The notes: generated by a model not told the origin, from the sequence alone. Positions 18,169 through 29,107 are shown, numbered from the stretch's first letter. The stretch is DNA of 64,000 bases from Acidobacteriota bacterium (GCA_023265315.1 JAHFUA010000002.1:1-64000), one strand, 5' to 3'. Program-made: numbers and translations.

Positions 18169-20709
18169 TTACCGCACTACGATGTTGACCAGCTTCCCCG
18201 GCACCACGATGGCCTTCACCACCTGCTTGCCATCGAGCGTGGCCTGAACTTTGGGCGCGGCGAGCGCCAGCCGCTGCAGCTCTTCACCAGATGAATCGGC
18301 AGGAACGAAGAGCCGGTCGCGGATCTTGCCGTTGATCTGTACCACGATCTCGATCTCGTCTTCCTTCGCCAACGCAGGATCGTATTTCGGCCAGGGCGCG
18401 CGCAGCAGGTTCGAAGTCTCGCCCAGTCTCTCCCACAGCTCGTGCGCGAGGTAGGGCGCGAAGGGATGCAACATCAGCACGAAATTTCGCTGAAAAGTTC
18501 GCAGCGCGCTTGCGCTCATAGCCGCATGCTTCTCGATCGGGCCGCCGGAGTGCTCCTCCAGGACGAGGTTCAGCAACTCCATCAAGGCAGCAATGGAGGT
18601 ATTGAAGTGCCAGCGGCCGTCGAAATCCTCGGTGATGCGGCGGATGGTCTGGTGCAGTTTGCGCAGAACCCTCCGATCCGCGGCCTGCGGCTCAACCGAA
18701 TATTTATGAGCCAGCGAAAAAAAACGGTGCACCCTGGAAAGGAAACGAGCGACGCCATCGACTCCGGCATCCTGCCAGTCGAGCTCGCGATCCGGAGAGG
18801 TGGCGAACAGCGTGTACATGCGCGTGGCATCAGCCCCGTAACGTGCAATCATGTCATCGGGGACCACTAGGTTTCCAAAACTCTTCGACATCTTGGCGCC
18901 ATCTTTGATGATCATGCCCTGGGTGAACAAGCGCGCGACCGGCTCGCGGTTGGCGATCAGGCCCAGGTCGCGCATGACCTTGGTCCAGAAGCGCGAATAG
19001 ATAAGGTGGAGGATGGCGTGCTCGACCCCGCCGATGTACTGGTCGATCTCAAACCAGTAGGCAATGGTCTTGCGGTCCACGGGCGCGGTGGCCACGCTTG
19101 GGTCGGTGTAGCGATAGAAGTACCAGGACGAATCGACGAAGGTGTCCATGGTGTCGGTCTCGCGGCGCGCCGGACCGCCGCACGCCGGACACGGCGTGTT
19201 CACCCATTCCTCGACCCTGCCCAGCGGCGAGCCACCGGTGAGGGTGATGTCCACGTTCTCGGGCAGCACCACCGGCAAATCTTTCTCCGGCACGGGCACG
19301 ATGCCGCAATGTTCGCAGTACAGCATGGGGATGGGCGTGCCCCAGTAGCGCTGACGCGAGATGCCCCAGTCCTTCAAACGATAGGTGACCGCAGCCTTGC
19401 CGAACTCACCGCGCTCGGCATCTTGCGCCATGTGCCTCATCGCCTCCTCGCAGGAAAGCGCGTTGTACGGACCGGAATTGATCAGCAAACTGTCCGTGCC
19501 GGTGTAAGGCAGCAAAGCGGTGTCTTGTTCGCTGGCCTCGGACGGTTCGCCCTGGCGGCGTGGCAGGATCACCACGCGGATCTCGAGGCCATACTTCTTC
19601 GCGAACTCGTAGTCGCGTTCGTCGTGCGCGGGCACGGACATGATGGCGCCCGTGCCGTAATCCATCAGGATGTAATTGGCCACCCAGATGGGCAGCTTCT
19701 CGCGGTTGAAGGGATTGATGACGTAGCGCCCGGCGAAGACGCCGTGCTTCTCGATCTCGCCGACGTCGCCTGCTTCTTTGGCGCGGCGCTGCTCGGCCAT
19801 GAGTTCGTCCACCTTGGCGCGCAGCTCGGGATCGTTGCCGACGAGGTCGGCGACCACGGGATGCTCGGGGGCGAGCTGCACCGAAGTGGCGCCGAAGATG
19901 GTGTCCACGCGCGTGGTGAACACGGGGATGGTGTCGCCCGCCGGCCCGACGCCACCATCGAGCTTGAAGTCCACCAGCGCGCCTTCGCTGCGGCCGATCC
20001 AGTTGCGCTGCATGGTGCGGACTTTTTCCGGCCAGCCGGGAAGACGGTCGAGATCATCGAGCAGCTCCTGCGCGTAATTGGTGATTCGCAGGAACCACTG
20101 CTCCAGCTCACGCTGCTGGACTGGAGTCTCGGTGTGCCGCCAGCAGCAGCCGTTCACCACCTGCTCGTTGGCCAGCACGGTGGCGCACTCCGGACACCAG
20201 TTCACACGGCTCTTCTTGCGGTAGGCCAGCCCGCGCTCGTACATCTTGAGGAAGAACCACTGGTTCCAGCGGTAGTAATCAGGCAGGCAGGTGGTGACTT
20301 CCTTCGACCAGTCGTAGGCGAAGCCCAGCCGGTTCATCTGAATCTTCATGTGCGCGATGTTGGAGAGCGTCCACTGCCGGGGCGGGGTGTTGTTCTTGAT
20401 GGCGGCGTTCTCGGCGGGCAGTCCGAAGGCGTCCCAGCCCATGGGGTGTAGGACGTTGCAGCCCTTCATCCACATGTGGCGCGCTAGGGCGTCGCCGATG
20501 GCGTAGTTGCGCACGTGCCCCATGTGCAGCGCGCCCGAGGGATAGGGCAGCATCTCGAGCACATAGTACTTGGGGCGTGGCGAGTCGAAGGGCTCGGCGC
20601 GGAAGAGTTCCGGCCGCTGCTGCCAGCGCGCCGACCATTTCTCCTCGATGCGCTGCGGATCGTAGCGCTCGTCGGCAACGGTGCGGGTAGAGTTTTCGCG
20701 TTCAGGCAT
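18169..20709 (-). CDS. leuS: Leucyl-tRNA synthetase
   Basis: [42 protein letters not shown] (KMSKS), editing-domain [21 protein letters not shown]-terminal [13 protein letters not shown]. Confidence 0.97.
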   Translation of the reverse strand: MPERENSTRTVADERYDPQRIEEKWSARWQQRPELFRAEPFDSPRPKYYVLEMLPYPSGALHMGHVRNYAIGDALARHMWMKGCNVLHPMGWDAFGLPAENAAIKNNTPPRQWTLSNIAHMKIQMNRLGFAYDWSKEVTTCLPDYYRWNQWFFLKMYERGLAYRKKSRVNWCPECATVLANEQVVNGCCWRHTETPVQQRELEQWFLRITNYAQELLDDLDRLPGWPEKVRTMQRNWIGRSEGALVDFKLDGGVGPAGDTIPVFTTRVDTIFGATSVQLAPEHPVVADLVGNDPELRAKVDELMAEQRRAKEAGDVGEIEKHGVFAGRYVINPFNREKLPIWVANYILMDYGTGAIMSVPAHDERDYEFAKKYGLEIRVVILPRRQGEPSEASEQDTALLPYTGTDSLLINSGPYNALSCEEAMRHMAQDAERGEFGKAAVTYRLKDWGISRQRYWGTPIPMLYCEHCGIVPVPEKDLPVVLPENVDITLTGGSPLGRVEEWVNTPCPACGGPARRETDTMDTFVDSSWYFYRYTDPSVATAPVDRKTIAYWFEIDQYIGGVEHAILHLIYSRFWTKVMRDLGLIANREPVARLFTQGMIIKDGAKMSKSFGNLVVPDDMIARYGADATRMYTLFATSPDRELDWQDAGVDGVARFLSRVHRFFSLAHKYSVEPQAADRRVLRKLHQTIRRITEDFDGRWHFNTSIAALMELLNLVLEEHSGGPIEKHAAMSASALRTFQRNFVLMLHPFAPYLAHELWERLGETSNLLRAPWPKYDPALAKEDEIEIVVQINGKIRDRLFVPADSSGEELQRLALAAPKVQATLDGKQVVKAIVVPGKLVNIVVR

Positions 20710-20780
20710 GATCTTTCAAATGACATCCGCTCAGTCTCTTGATTTTACACGGACGGGCGACAACACCCTGGCAGGGCGCA

Positions 20781-21093
20781 GAGACGCAGGCTTGTCTAAG
20801 CGTGGGACCTGCTGTCACTCTTCAAGATTGTCATCCTGAGCTTGCAACCGCGTGGTTTCTTGTTTGCGGCCCGTTTTTTCAGGGCTGCGCGGTCGCAAGC
20901 GAAGGATCTCGATACAGCCATTCCTCGCGCAGGAACGCCTGCTGAGCCTCCTCTACCACCAGCATGGGCTGGCATAAAAATGCACAGATCCTTCGCTCGC
21001 CCTCACCTCGCTTGTGCTCGGCTCGGGCGGCTCAGGATGACATTCCTCGACAAAAGGCTAATTTGGACAAGCCTGCAAATGCTGCGTCTCTAC
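20781..21093. repeat. Nested inverted repeat, ~310 bp
   Basis: gagacgcaggcttgtc ... gacaagcctgc...gctgcgtctc outer arms; inner tgtcatcctgagc/ctcaggatgaca and gcgaaggatct/agatccttcgc. Confidence 0.88.
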
Positions 21094-22043
21094 CGGGATT
21101 TGTGATGCCGAGACTGGCTGTTTCCTACCAGCCTCTTCAGCGCCTCCACATTCCGGCGGTCGTCTCCCGGCTGGTCAATCGGCGTTTCGGCGATGAAGGC
21201 GGCGTGCGCCAGGCGAGGGTCGTTGAGCAGGCGCTTGAAGGGCGCCGTGCCGATCGTGCCCTGGCCGATGTGCTGATGGCGGTCGAGCTTCGATCCGAAG
21301 GCCGCCTTGGCGTCATTGCAGTGCCACACTGGAATGTTCGCGAGGCCCACGGCCTCGTCGATCTGCCGCAGCGTGGCCTGGTAGCCCTCGGGGCTGACGA
21401 TGTCGTATCCGGCCACGTGGATGTGGCAGGTATCCATGCAGGCAGCGACCGGGATGTACTCCCGCAACACCCCCACCAGCGCCGCCACATGCTCGAAACT
21501 AGCGCCCAGCGAGTACTCGGCGCCGGCCGTATTCTCGACCAGCACCGTCAGGCTTCCCTTGGCGAGATCGAGGCCGGCTGCTCCCTCGCGGATGGCATAG
21601 GCCGCGCGCGCCAGTCCTTCTTCCCGGCTGGCGCCGCGGAACGATCCGGGATGAACGACGAGATAATCGGCGCACAAGGCCAGCGCACGTTCCACTTCCC
21701 CGCGGAACGCAGCAATGGTCTTGGCGTAGAACTCGGGATTGCCGCCGGCCAGATTCAGCAGGTAGCTGGCGTGGATAACCAGCGGCTTCAGGTCGTACTT
21801 CTCGCGCAGGCGGCGCATTTCCGCGCACTGCTTCGGTCCCAGGTCGTAGGGTTTCCATTGCCGCGGGCTGGACGAGAAGATCTGGAAGGTACTGCAGCCC
21901 AGGCGCCAGGCACGTTCGGCGGCGTTCTCGACCCCACCGGCGGTCGAAGTGTGAATGCCGATGCGGGGCGCGGTCCGGCGCGGTGGCCGCTTGGGCGGCG
22001 GCAGCTTCAGGATTTCCTGCTCGCGGGCCATGGAGATAGGCAT
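21090..22043 (-). CDS. nfo: Deoxyribonuclease IV (AP endonuclease, Nfo family)
   Basis: RIGIHTSTAGGVENAAERAWRLGCSTFQIFSSSPRQWK ... VIHASYLLNLA ... VVHPGSF ... VLVENTAG ... CMDTCHIHVAGYDI ... WHCNDAKAAFGSKLDRHQHIGQGTIG. Confidence 0.92.
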   Translation of the reverse strand: MPISMAREQEILKLPPPKRPPRRTAPRIGIHTSTAGGVENAAERAWRLGCSTFQIFSSSPRQWKPYDLGPKQCAEMRRLREKYDLKPLVIHASYLLNLAGGNPEFYAKTIAAFRGEVERALALCADYLVVHPGSFRGASREEGLARAAYAIREGAAGLDLAKGSLTVLVENTAGAEYSLGASFEHVAALVGVLREYIPVAACMDTCHIHVAGYDIVSPEGYQATLRQIDEAVGLANIPVWHCNDAKAAFGSKLDRHQHIGQGTIGTAPFKRLLNDPRLAHAAFIAETPIDQPGDDRRNVEALKRLVGNSQSRHHKSR

Positions 22044-22199
22044 AAAACCAGTTGTCGGTTGTCAGTTAAGACCTTTGTATTGGATTCGCAAGGAAGTTAT
22101 TCGGTGCGCTCACAAATGGCGGTTGCCGACTCGAGACCAATGAACCCGACGTTTGCGGCGTGCTCTGCGGTAAACTAGTGCGTCTTTCCGAGGTCAGCC

Positions 22200-23285
22200 A
22201 TGCTAGTCGTCATGCAAGCGCACGCCAGCGAAGAGCAGGTGCGTGCAGTCTGCGAAAAGATCGATGCGGCGGGATTGCGCGCGCACCCCATCCCGGGCGC
22301 GGAGCGCACCGCCATTGGCATCACCGGAAACCGCGGCGAGGTGGAGATCGGCCTGGAAGAGATGCCGGGCGTGGCCGAAGTCATCCGCGTCACCAAGCCC
22401 TACAAGCTGGTGAGCCGCGACGTGAAGCAAGAGAACACCGTCGTGCACTTTCCCGGGAGCCCCGCCAGCATCGGCGGGCCGGAGCTGGCGATCATCGCCG
22501 GACCCTGCGCGGTGGAGAGCCGCGAGCAGACCTTCGCCATCGCTGAGCGCGTGCATCGCGCCGGGGCGCAGTTCTTCCGCGGTGGCGCCTACAAGCCGCG
22601 CACCTCGCCCTACTCTTTCCAGGGACTGGGCGAGGAGGGCCTGCGGATCCTGGCGGAAGTGCGTGAGCGCTGGGGCATGCGCGTCGTCACCGAGGCTATC
22701 GACAACGAATCGCTGGAGCTGGTGGAAGAGTACGCCGACGTCATCCAGATCGGGGCGCGCAACATGCAGAACTTCTCGCTGCTGAAGCGCGCCGGACGGG
22801 CGAAGAAGCCGGTGCTGCTGAAGCGCGGCATGGCCGCGACGCTCGAAGAATTCCTCATGGCGGCCGAGTACGTTATGTGCGAAGGCAACTACAACGTGAT
22901 CCTGTGCGAGCGCGGGGTACGCACCTTCGCCGACCACACCCGCAATACCCTGGACCTGAGCGTTGTGCCGGCGGTGCACCGCCTCAGCCACCTGCCTATC
23001 GTGGTGGACCCCAGCCACGGCACCGGCAAGCGCAATAAGGTGACGCCGCTTTCGCGCGCCGCGGTGGCGGTGGGTTGCGACGGCCTGATCGTCGAGGTGC
23101 ATAACGATCCCGACCGCGCGCTCTCCGACGGCATGCAATCGCTCTATCCCGAGCAGTTCGACGAATTGATGTCGGAAGTGCGGCAGATCGCCGCCGTGGT
23201 GCGCCGCGAGCTGCCATACCAGCTCGCGCAAAACCGACGCGTGCTGGGGACCCCGGATGCGCCCGCGACCGCAGCCGCTCGCTAG
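22200..23285 (+). CDS. aroF: 3-deoxy-7-phosphoheptulonate (DAHP) synthase, with N-terminal regulatory domain
   Basis: [54 protein letters not shown] ... [39 protein letters not shown] ... [16 protein letters not shown]. Confidence 0.94.
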   Translation: MLVVMQAHASEEQVRAVCEKIDAAGLRAHPIPGAERTAIGITGNRGEVEIGLEEMPGVAEVIRVTKPYKLVSRDVKQENTVVHFPGSPASIGGPELAIIAGPCAVESREQTFAIAERVHRAGAQFFRGGAYKPRTSPYSFQGLGEEGLRILAEVRERWGMRVVTEAIDNESLELVEEYADVIQIGARNMQNFSLLKRAGRAKKPVLLKRGMAATLEEFLMAAEYVMCEGNYNVILCERGVRTFADHTRNTLDLSVVPAVHRLSHLPIVVDPSHGTGKRNKVTPLSRAAVAVGCDGLIVEVHNDPDRALSDGMQSLYPEQFDELMSEVRQIAAVVRRELPYQLAQNRRVLGTPDAPATAAAR

Positions 23286-23289
23286 ACAG

Positions 23290-24438
23290 TTGAGTCTCAG
23301 GAAGCAGATCGCCGCCGCCTTTGCGGGCCTGTCCTTGCTGGCGCTTGGCGGCTGCCGCAGCCAGGCGGTTCCCGATCTGCGGCAGTACGCCTACGTCACT
23401 AACGGCAAGAGTGATAGCGTCAGCGTCATCGACCTGTACAGCTTTCGTGCCGTCAAGACCATTCCCGTGGGGCGCAATCCTACCGGCGTGACCGCCAGCC
23501 CCGCCCGCAACCAGGTCTATGTCGTCAACACGGAATCGAACAACGTCAGCGTGATCGACGCCGAGCGCAACCAAACAGTGGCGACCATCGGCGTGCAGCG
23601 CGCGCCCTACTTCATTGGCGTGTCGGCGGACGGCAAGCGCGGCTACGTGGCCAACTCCGGCTCGGCCAACGTCTCAGTGCTCGACCTGGAAGCGCGGCGC
23701 GTGCTGGCGACGGTGGGCGTGGGCGGAGCGCCGGGGGTGGCGCGCGTTTCGCCGGATGGGAAGACAGTGGTGGTCTCCAACCGAGGCGGCGATTCGGTCT
23801 CGCTCATCGACACCGAGCGCAACCAGGTCCGCGGCACCGTCGCCGTGTGCCGGCAGCCGGGGGACGTGGCCATCCTGCCGGATTCCAGCAAGGCTTTCGT
23901 CGCCTGCAGCGGGTCGGAGCAGGTGGCCGCCGTGGACTTGCGATCCGGGAGCCTGCTCACCCTGCTCGATGTCGGCAACACACCCGTCAGTCTGGCACTC
24001 AAGCCCGATGGCGGTGAACTGTTCGTGTGCAACTTCGACTCTGACAGCGTCTCCGTCATCGAGACCTCGACCAACGAGGTCGGTGGCACGTTCCTGATCG
24101 GCACCCATCCGTCGCATGCAGTTGTCAGCGGCGATAATTCCCTGCTCTACGTGAGCAACTTCGGCGCCGACGCGGTGGCCGTCTACAGCATCGATACCGG
24201 CAGGCTGGTGGCCTCGGTACCGGTGGGCAGCCGTCCCGACGCGTTGGCGCTCAGTCCCAACCAGCACTTCGTGCTGGTCGCCGACGCGCTCGCCGGAGAC
24301 GTGGCGGTAATCCTGAAGCGCGACAAGACCACCAAGGCCAATCCCGCTCCTTTCGCGCTTCACACCATGGTGCCGGTCGGCATTCAGCCCAACCAGATCG
24401 CGGTCAAAGCCTACATCGCCCAGAAACCAGCGCCGTGA
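23290..24438 (+). CDS. YVTN-type beta-propeller repeat lipoprotein
   Basis: Repeated YVVNTESNNVSVIDAERNQTVATIGV-type blades; lipobox LSLLALGGC. TTG start at 23290 gives a clean lipoprotein signal (LSLRKQIAAAFAGLSLLALGGC). The ORF track starts at 23257. Confidence 0.83.
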   Translation: MSLRKQIAAAFAGLSLLALGGCRSQAVPDLRQYAYVTNGKSDSVSVIDLYSFRAVKTIPVGRNPTGVTASPARNQVYVVNTESNNVSVIDAERNQTVATIGVQRAPYFIGVSADGKRGYVANSGSANVSVLDLEARRVLATVGVGGAPGVARVSPDGKTVVVSNRGGDSVSLIDTERNQVRGTVAVCRQPGDVAILPDSSKAFVACSGSEQVAAVDLRSGSLLTLLDVGNTPVSLALKPDGGELFVCNFDSDSVSVIETSTNEVGGTFLIGTHPSHAVVSGDNSLLYVSNFGADAVAVYSIDTGRLVASVPVGSRPDALALSPNQHFVLVADALAGDVAVILKRDKTTKANPAPFALHTMVPVGIQPNQIAVKAYIAQKPAP

Positions 24439-24479
24439 CCCCGGTGCTTCGCGGCTTTCCTCTGCTATTCTGGGCCCAC

Positions 24480-25526
24480 ATGCAGATCCAGCAACAGTTT
24501 CCACTGGCCCCGCTGACTACGTTCAAAGTCGGCGGCCCGGCGCGCTATTTTGTCGAAGCCTGCAGTGAGGAGGATGTCCGCGCGGCAGTCGCGGAAGCGC
24601 GCAGCCGTGGATGGCCGCTGTTTGTGCTGGGCGGCGGCAGCAACCTGGTCATTTCCGACGCAGGCTGGCCGGGCCTGGTGCTGAAGATTGCTCTTGCCGG
24701 AATCTCGGAGCGGCGCGACGGCCCTCGCATGCTGTTGGGAGCCGCTGCGGGGGAAGATTGGGATGGCTTCGTCGCGCATGCGGTCGCGCGGGACTGTGCC
24801 GGAATCGAGTGTCTGAGCGGCATCCCGGGGACAGTCGGTGGCACTCCAGTGCAGAACGTCGGCGCCTACGGCCAGGAGGTCGGCGACACCATCACCAGCG
24901 TGCGCGTGCTCGACACCGAGAGCGGCGAGTTCTGCGAACTGGAGAATGCCGACTCGGGCTTCGCCTACCGCGCCAGCATCTTCAACACGCGGGAGCGCGG
25001 GCGGTATATCGTGTTGCAAGTGACGTTCGCGCTCGCGCCCGGAGGTGCTGCGCGCATCGAATACGCCGACCTGAAGCAGCGCTTCGCCGGTTGTAGCCGC
25101 CCTCCGACCCTGGCGGAGACGCGCGAGGCAGTGCGCGCGATCCGTCTCAGCAAGGCCATGCTGATTGTTCCCGGCGACGACGACTGCCGCAGCGCAGGAT
25201 CCTTCTTCAAGAACCCGGTGCTGACCCGTGAGGCATTCGACCAACTGCAAGCCCGCGCCAGCCCGATTCCCAACTTCCCCGCCCGCGGCGGCCGGGTCAA
25301 GCTGGCGTCGGCGTGGCTGGTGGAGCATGCGGGCTTCACCCGGGGACTGGCGCGCGGGCCGGTGGGAATCTCGCGCAAGCACGCGCTGGCCATCGTCAAC
25401 CGCGGTGGTGCCACTGCCGCCGATATCATTGCCCTGAAGAACGAAATCCAAAAACGCGTGCTTGACGAATTCGGCATTGAGCTGCAGCCCGAGCCGGTCT
25501 TCGTGGGGTTCGACCAGCAAGCTTGA
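24480..25526 (+). CDS. murB: UDP-N-acetylenolpyruvoylglucosamine reductase
   Basis: LTTFKVGGPARYFVEA, FVLGGGSNLVISDAGWPGLVLKI, GIECLSGIPGTVGGTPVQNVGAYGQEV, SAGSFFKNPVL. Confidence 0.95.
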   Translation: MQIQQQFPLAPLTTFKVGGPARYFVEACSEEDVRAAVAEARSRGWPLFVLGGGSNLVISDAGWPGLVLKIALAGISERRDGPRMLLGAAAGEDWDGFVAHAVARDCAGIECLSGIPGTVGGTPVQNVGAYGQEVGDTITSVRVLDTESGEFCELENADSGFAYRASIFNTRERGRYIVLQVTFALAPGGAARIEYADLKQRFAGCSRPPTLAETREAVRAIRLSKAMLIVPGDDDCRSAGSFFKNPVLTREAFDQLQARASPIPNFPARGGRVKLASAWLVEHAGFTRGLARGPVGISRKHALAIVNRGGATAADIIALKNEIQKRVLDEFGIELQPEPVFVGFDQQA

Positions 25527-25529
25527 CGC

Positions 25530-26699
25530 CTAACGGCTCAAGTGCTGAAGCCGGTTCAAGAACAGGTAGTGAAGCAGCAGCCCGAGCACGAGTCCCACTA
25601 CATACCCGTAAGGCAGCGCCAATGCGCTCACCCCCACGACGAGGACCACAGCGAAGTCCGCGATTGACGACGCCATGTCTCGACAGAGAAGCACCAATGC
25701 CAGGGCTTCAAACAGCAGCATGATCCCCAGCACGGGCCTGGGGAACAGCGGAATGACCTGCTGAAAGGCTGCGGAGAAAAACAGTCCCAGCAGCACATAG
25801 AAAAGACCGTAGATGATGACCGAGCCGCCGGTTCGCGCCCCGAAGGTGTAGTGTCCCACCATCCCGCCCGATCCGTGGCATGTCGGGACGCCACCGAAAA
25901 ACGGGTTCACGAGATTCATGGCCGAGTACGTCAGACCGATCTTCTTGATCGTGAGATCTCGGCCGGGGAACAAGTCGGCAGCAACCTGCCGCGTAGCCAG
26001 AATCGAGTTGCCGAAGGACAACGCGAGTTGCGGGATGGCGAGCACATAGAAGCCGACCCAAACATCGTGTCGGGTGGGCACATGCAGTGCCGGTGGGACG
26101 AATCCGACGCCTTGCATGAGCAGCTTGGGGTGAACGCGAAACCAGAACGCGAAGGCGAGCCCTAATGCGAGCACGAAGGGCGCTGGGGGAATGCGCCGAT
26201 TCCCCAACAGCAAGAGAGTGATAAAAAAGGCGAGCACGGCCAGAATCAGACCGCCAGCGCCCTCCGCGGGCACATAATCCCGCAGCGCCAGAGTCGCCAA
26301 CTGCAGGCCCAAGCCAAACTGGATGCCACGAACCACCGATTTCGGAACGGCATCTGCCAGCCGCGTCAGCAGGCCGCTGGCGGCGAGCACGAGCATCACC
26401 AGGCCGATCGCCAGGCCGGCTCCGTAAAGCACGGCGCCGCTCGCCTTCTGGCTGATGACAATGACCGCCATCGCCTTTAACGGCTGCGCCGGCATGGGGA
26501 TGCCGTACAGCAGCCCGGTGAGAATCTGCATGGCGCCGAAGAGGGTCAACACGCTGGCAGGATTCAGGCCCGCAGCTAGGATCATTCCCGCAATAAGCGG
26601 AAAATCCGTGCCCATATCGCCGAAGGCGCCAGAGAGCTCGTTACGGTCAAAGCGGATACGAGCCCTTGGTTCGGCGATGGCTGGGGGCGAGGTTGTCAT
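25530..26699 (-). CDS. Putative sulfate/molybdate transporter (MOT1-like, SulP-related)
   Basis: Polytopic; NELSGAFGDMGTDFPLIAGMI and GIPMPAQPLKAMAVIVIS motifs; adjacent to a TOBE regulator. Confidence 0.78.
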   Translation of the reverse strand: MTTSPPAIAEPRARIRFDRNELSGAFGDMGTDFPLIAGMILAAGLNPASVLTLFGAMQILTGLLYGIPMPAQPLKAMAVIVISQKASGAVLYGAGLAIGLVMLVLAASGLLTRLADAVPKSVVRGIQFGLGLQLATLALRDYVPAEGAGGLILAVLAFFITLLLLGNRRIPPAPFVLALGLAFAFWFRVHPKLLMQGVGFVPPALHVPTRHDVWVGFYVLAIPQLALSFGNSILATRQVAADLFPGRDLTIKKIGLTYSAMNLVNPFFGGVPTCHGSGGMVGHYTFGARTGGSVIIYGLFYVLLGLFFSAAFQQVIPLFPRPVLGIMLLFEALALVLLCRDMASSIADFAVVLVVGVSALALPYGYVVGLVLGLLLHYLFLNRLQHLSR

Positions 26700-26716
26700 G
26701 TGGGTTCACGTCCGGC

Positions 26717-27118
26717 TCACACGCGGACAATCATCACCTCGGTGGACTTGATGAGGGCGGCGGCGGTGTCGCCCCTTTTCAGCCGCATCTCCCGCACCGC
26801 GTCAGCGGTGATGATGGAAGTGATGGTCTGGCCGCCGATGGAGAGCTTCACCTGGGCCATCAAGCCGCTGGTGCGCACCTCCAGCACGCGTCCAACGAGC
26901 TGATTGCGCCCGCTGATGCGGCGAAAATTGCGGCGCCGCTCCGGCCCCGGCTTCTGGCGCAGCCGGTGCAGGTAGCGGTCAAGTTCGCTCTGCGGGATGC
27001 GGTGATGGCCGCCGGCGGTCTTGACGGTGCGCAGCTTGCCTTTATAGATCCACTGCTTCACCGTGGGGTAGCTGATGCCCAGCACGGTGGCGGCGTCGCG
27101 CGGACGAAGGAGGTCCAT
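26717..27118 (-). CDS. HTH (excisionase/MerR-type) + TOBE domain protein, probable molybdate-responsive regulator
   Basis: N-terminal LLRPRDAATVLGISYPTVKQWIYKGKLRTVKTAGGHHRIPQSEL (HTH_17-like); C-terminal GRNQLVGRVLEVRTSGLMAQVKLSIGGQTITSIITADAVREMRLKRGDTAAALIKSTEVMIV (TOBE/Mop). Confidence 0.85.
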   Translation of the reverse strand: MDLLRPRDAATVLGISYPTVKQWIYKGKLRTVKTAGGHHRIPQSELDRYLHRLRQKPGPERRRNFRRISGRNQLVGRVLEVRTSGLMAQVKLSIGGQTITSIITADAVREMRLKRGDTAAALIKSTEVMIVRV

Positions 27119-27133
27119 AGGATGCGCAGTTTA

Positions 27134-27164
27134 ATACGATATTAGACGTATAGACAAGTTGTCT
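27134..27164. promoter_or_regulatory. AT-rich operator-like inverted repeats ATACG-N8-CGTAT and AGACAA-G-TTGTCT
   Basis: Intergenic between the divergent HTH-TOBE regulator and msrP. Confidence 0.5.
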
Positions 27165-27302
27165 TTAAACGCTTCCAAGACGAAAGAGCAGAATCAACGG
27201 ATTGCAGCGAAGCGGGCAGCGGCTCTGGGCATGCCGACGCAACGTGCTCGGACGCCACCGCCTGATTCATGTGCCGTGAAGGAGCCCGGCTCTGGGAATA
27301 TA

Positions 27303-27328
27303 GGAGACGGAGCAAGCTACGTTTCTAC
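27303..27328. repeat. Degenerate GAGACGCAGC-family palindrome (ggagacggagcaagctacgtttctac)
   Basis: Matches the family consensus with substitutions. Confidence 0.65.
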
Positions 27329-27427
27329 AATGGATTCGGGGCCGAAACTTTTTGCTCTGCGGTGAATCTGAATGGGGGCGTGCAATCCGCCGGCTCCTGG
27401 AATACGTACCAAGGTTGTGGGGGGAAC

Positions 27428-28405
27428 ATGCTGATCAAGAAGCCTGCCGATGTGGCCTCATCCGAGATCACGCCCAAGCGCGCCTACCTGAGCCGGCGCA
27501 CGTTCATGGCGGGAGCGGCGGCAGCCGGTGCCTCGCTGCTAGCTGGACGCAAGCTGCTCGAGATGGGCTCTCCTGCCCAGGTAGTCGAGGCGGGGGCGAA
27601 GCTGAGCACGGTCAAAGGTCCGTTCGGCACGGACGAAAAGCTTACGCCGTACAAGGACGTGACCACTTACAACAATTTCTACGAGTTCTCCACTGACAAG
27701 GACGGGCCGGCGGCGCTGGCCAAGGATTTTCGCACGCGTCCCTGGCAGGTGAAGGTGGAAGGCCTAGTGCAGAAGCCGCGCACGTTTGACATCGACGACA
27801 TCCTGAAGCTGGCGCCGCTCGAAGAGCGCGTGTACCGGCATCGCTGCGTGGAGGGCTGGTCGATGGTGATCCCCTGGGTGGGCTACCCGCTAAGCAGCCT
27901 GCTCAAGCAGGTGGACCCGCTGGGGAAAGCGAAGTACGTGGAGTTCACCACGATCCTCGATCCGAAGCAAATGCCGGGGCAGCGGGCTCGCATCCTGGAC
28001 TGGCCCTACATTGAAGGCTTGCGGCTGGACGAAGCGATGCATCCGCTGGCCATCCTGTGCGTGGGCCTCTACGGCGAGGCCCTGCCCAACCAGGACGGCG
28101 CGCCGGTGCGCATCGTGGTGCCGTGGAAGTACGGATTCAAGAGCGCCAAGTCGCTCGTGAAGATACGGCTCGTGGAGCAGCAGCCCATCAACACCTGGAA
28201 CCAGGCAGCGCCCAGCGAGTACGGCTTTTATTCCAACGTCAACCCTCAGGTGGACCATCCGCGCTGGAGCCAGAAGATGGAGCGGCGCATCGACGGCAGC
28301 GGCTTCTTCGCCTCGATCAAGAAGATCCCGACGCGGCCGTTCAACGGCTACGGCGACCAGGTGGCGCAACTTTACGCCGGGATGGATCTGCGAAAATACT
28401 TCTAG
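27428..28405 (+). CDS. msrP: Protein-methionine-sulfoxide reductase catalytic subunit MsrP (YedY)
   Basis: Tat motif [58 protein letters not shown] (Mo-ligand Cys); C-terminal [20 protein letters not shown]. Confidence 0.95.
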   Translation: MLIKKPADVASSEITPKRAYLSRRTFMAGAAAAGASLLAGRKLLEMGSPAQVVEAGAKLSTVKGPFGTDEKLTPYKDVTTYNNFYEFSTDKDGPAALAKDFRTRPWQVKVEGLVQKPRTFDIDDILKLAPLEERVYRHRCVEGWSMVIPWVGYPLSSLLKQVDPLGKAKYVEFTTILDPKQMPGQRARILDWPYIEGLRLDEAMHPLAILCVGLYGEALPNQDGAPVRIVVPWKYGFKSAKSLVKIRLVEQQPINTWNQAAPSEYGFYSNVNPQVDHPRWSQKMERRIDGSGFFASIKKIPTRPFNGYGDQVAQLYAGMDLRKYF

Positions 28406-29041
28406 ATGACGCGCGTCGGCTGGCTCAAACTCGCGATCTTCCCCTTGTGCCTGGCGCCGCTGGGGCTTCTCGTCTGGAAGGCCGCGAACGCAAACCTGGG
28501 CGCCAATCCCATCGAGGCCATCACCCACTCCACCGGCGATTGGACCCTCAGACTCCTGCTGGTCACGCTGGCGATCACGCCGCTGCGCAAGCTCACGGGA
28601 CAGCTCTGGCTCATCGGGCTGCGCCGCATGATCGGGCTGTTCGCCTTCTTCTACGGCTGCCTGCACTTTCTCACCTACATCTGGCTCGACCAGGGATTCG
28701 ACGTTCACAGCATGGCGAAGGACGTCTACAAGCGGCCGTTCATCACCATGGGTTTCACCGCGTTTGTGCTGCTCATCCCGCTGGCCGTGACCTCGACGCG
28801 CAAGATGATCCAGCGCCTGGGCGGACGCCGCTGGCAGTGGCTGCACCGCTTGATCTACGTGACCGCGACGGCGGCTATCGTGCACTTCACCTGGGCGATG
28901 AAGAAAGATATCCACCGGCCGATCGAGTACGGCATCGTGCTCGCCATGCTGCTCGGGTATCGCGTGGTGGCCTGGGCCCGCGCCAGCACCGGCAACCAGC
29001 CCAAGCGCGTGCCGGAAGTCACAGGAATCGCGGCAGACTAA
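28406..29041 (+). CDS. msrQ: Protein-methionine-sulfoxide reductase heme-binding subunit MsrQ (YedZ)
   Basis: Ferric-reductase-like TM protein: GDWTLRLLLVTLAITPLRKL, RRMIGLFAFFYGCLHFLTYIWLD, WQWLHRLIYVTATAAIVHFTWAMKKD; directly abuts msrP. Confidence 0.94.
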   Translation: MTRVGWLKLAIFPLCLAPLGLLVWKAANANLGANPIEAITHSTGDWTLRLLLVTLAITPLRKLTGQLWLIGLRRMIGLFAFFYGCLHFLTYIWLDQGFDVHSMAKDVYKRPFITMGFTAFVLLIPLAVTSTRKMIQRLGGRRWQWLHRLIYVTATAAIVHFTWAMKKDIHRPIEYGIVLAMLLGYRVVAWARASTGNQPKRVPEVTGIAAD

Positions 29042-29107
29042 ACCGCTCCGCCCAGCCGCTCCCGTAAAAGAGACTCCGTGCTGTCCAGATACTCCGCTAG
29101 TGAAGTC

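Noticed and set aside
19006-20451. 481-aa plus-strand ORF opposite leuS
   Set aside because: Antisense of confirmed leuS; no domain motifs; high-GC third-position artefact.
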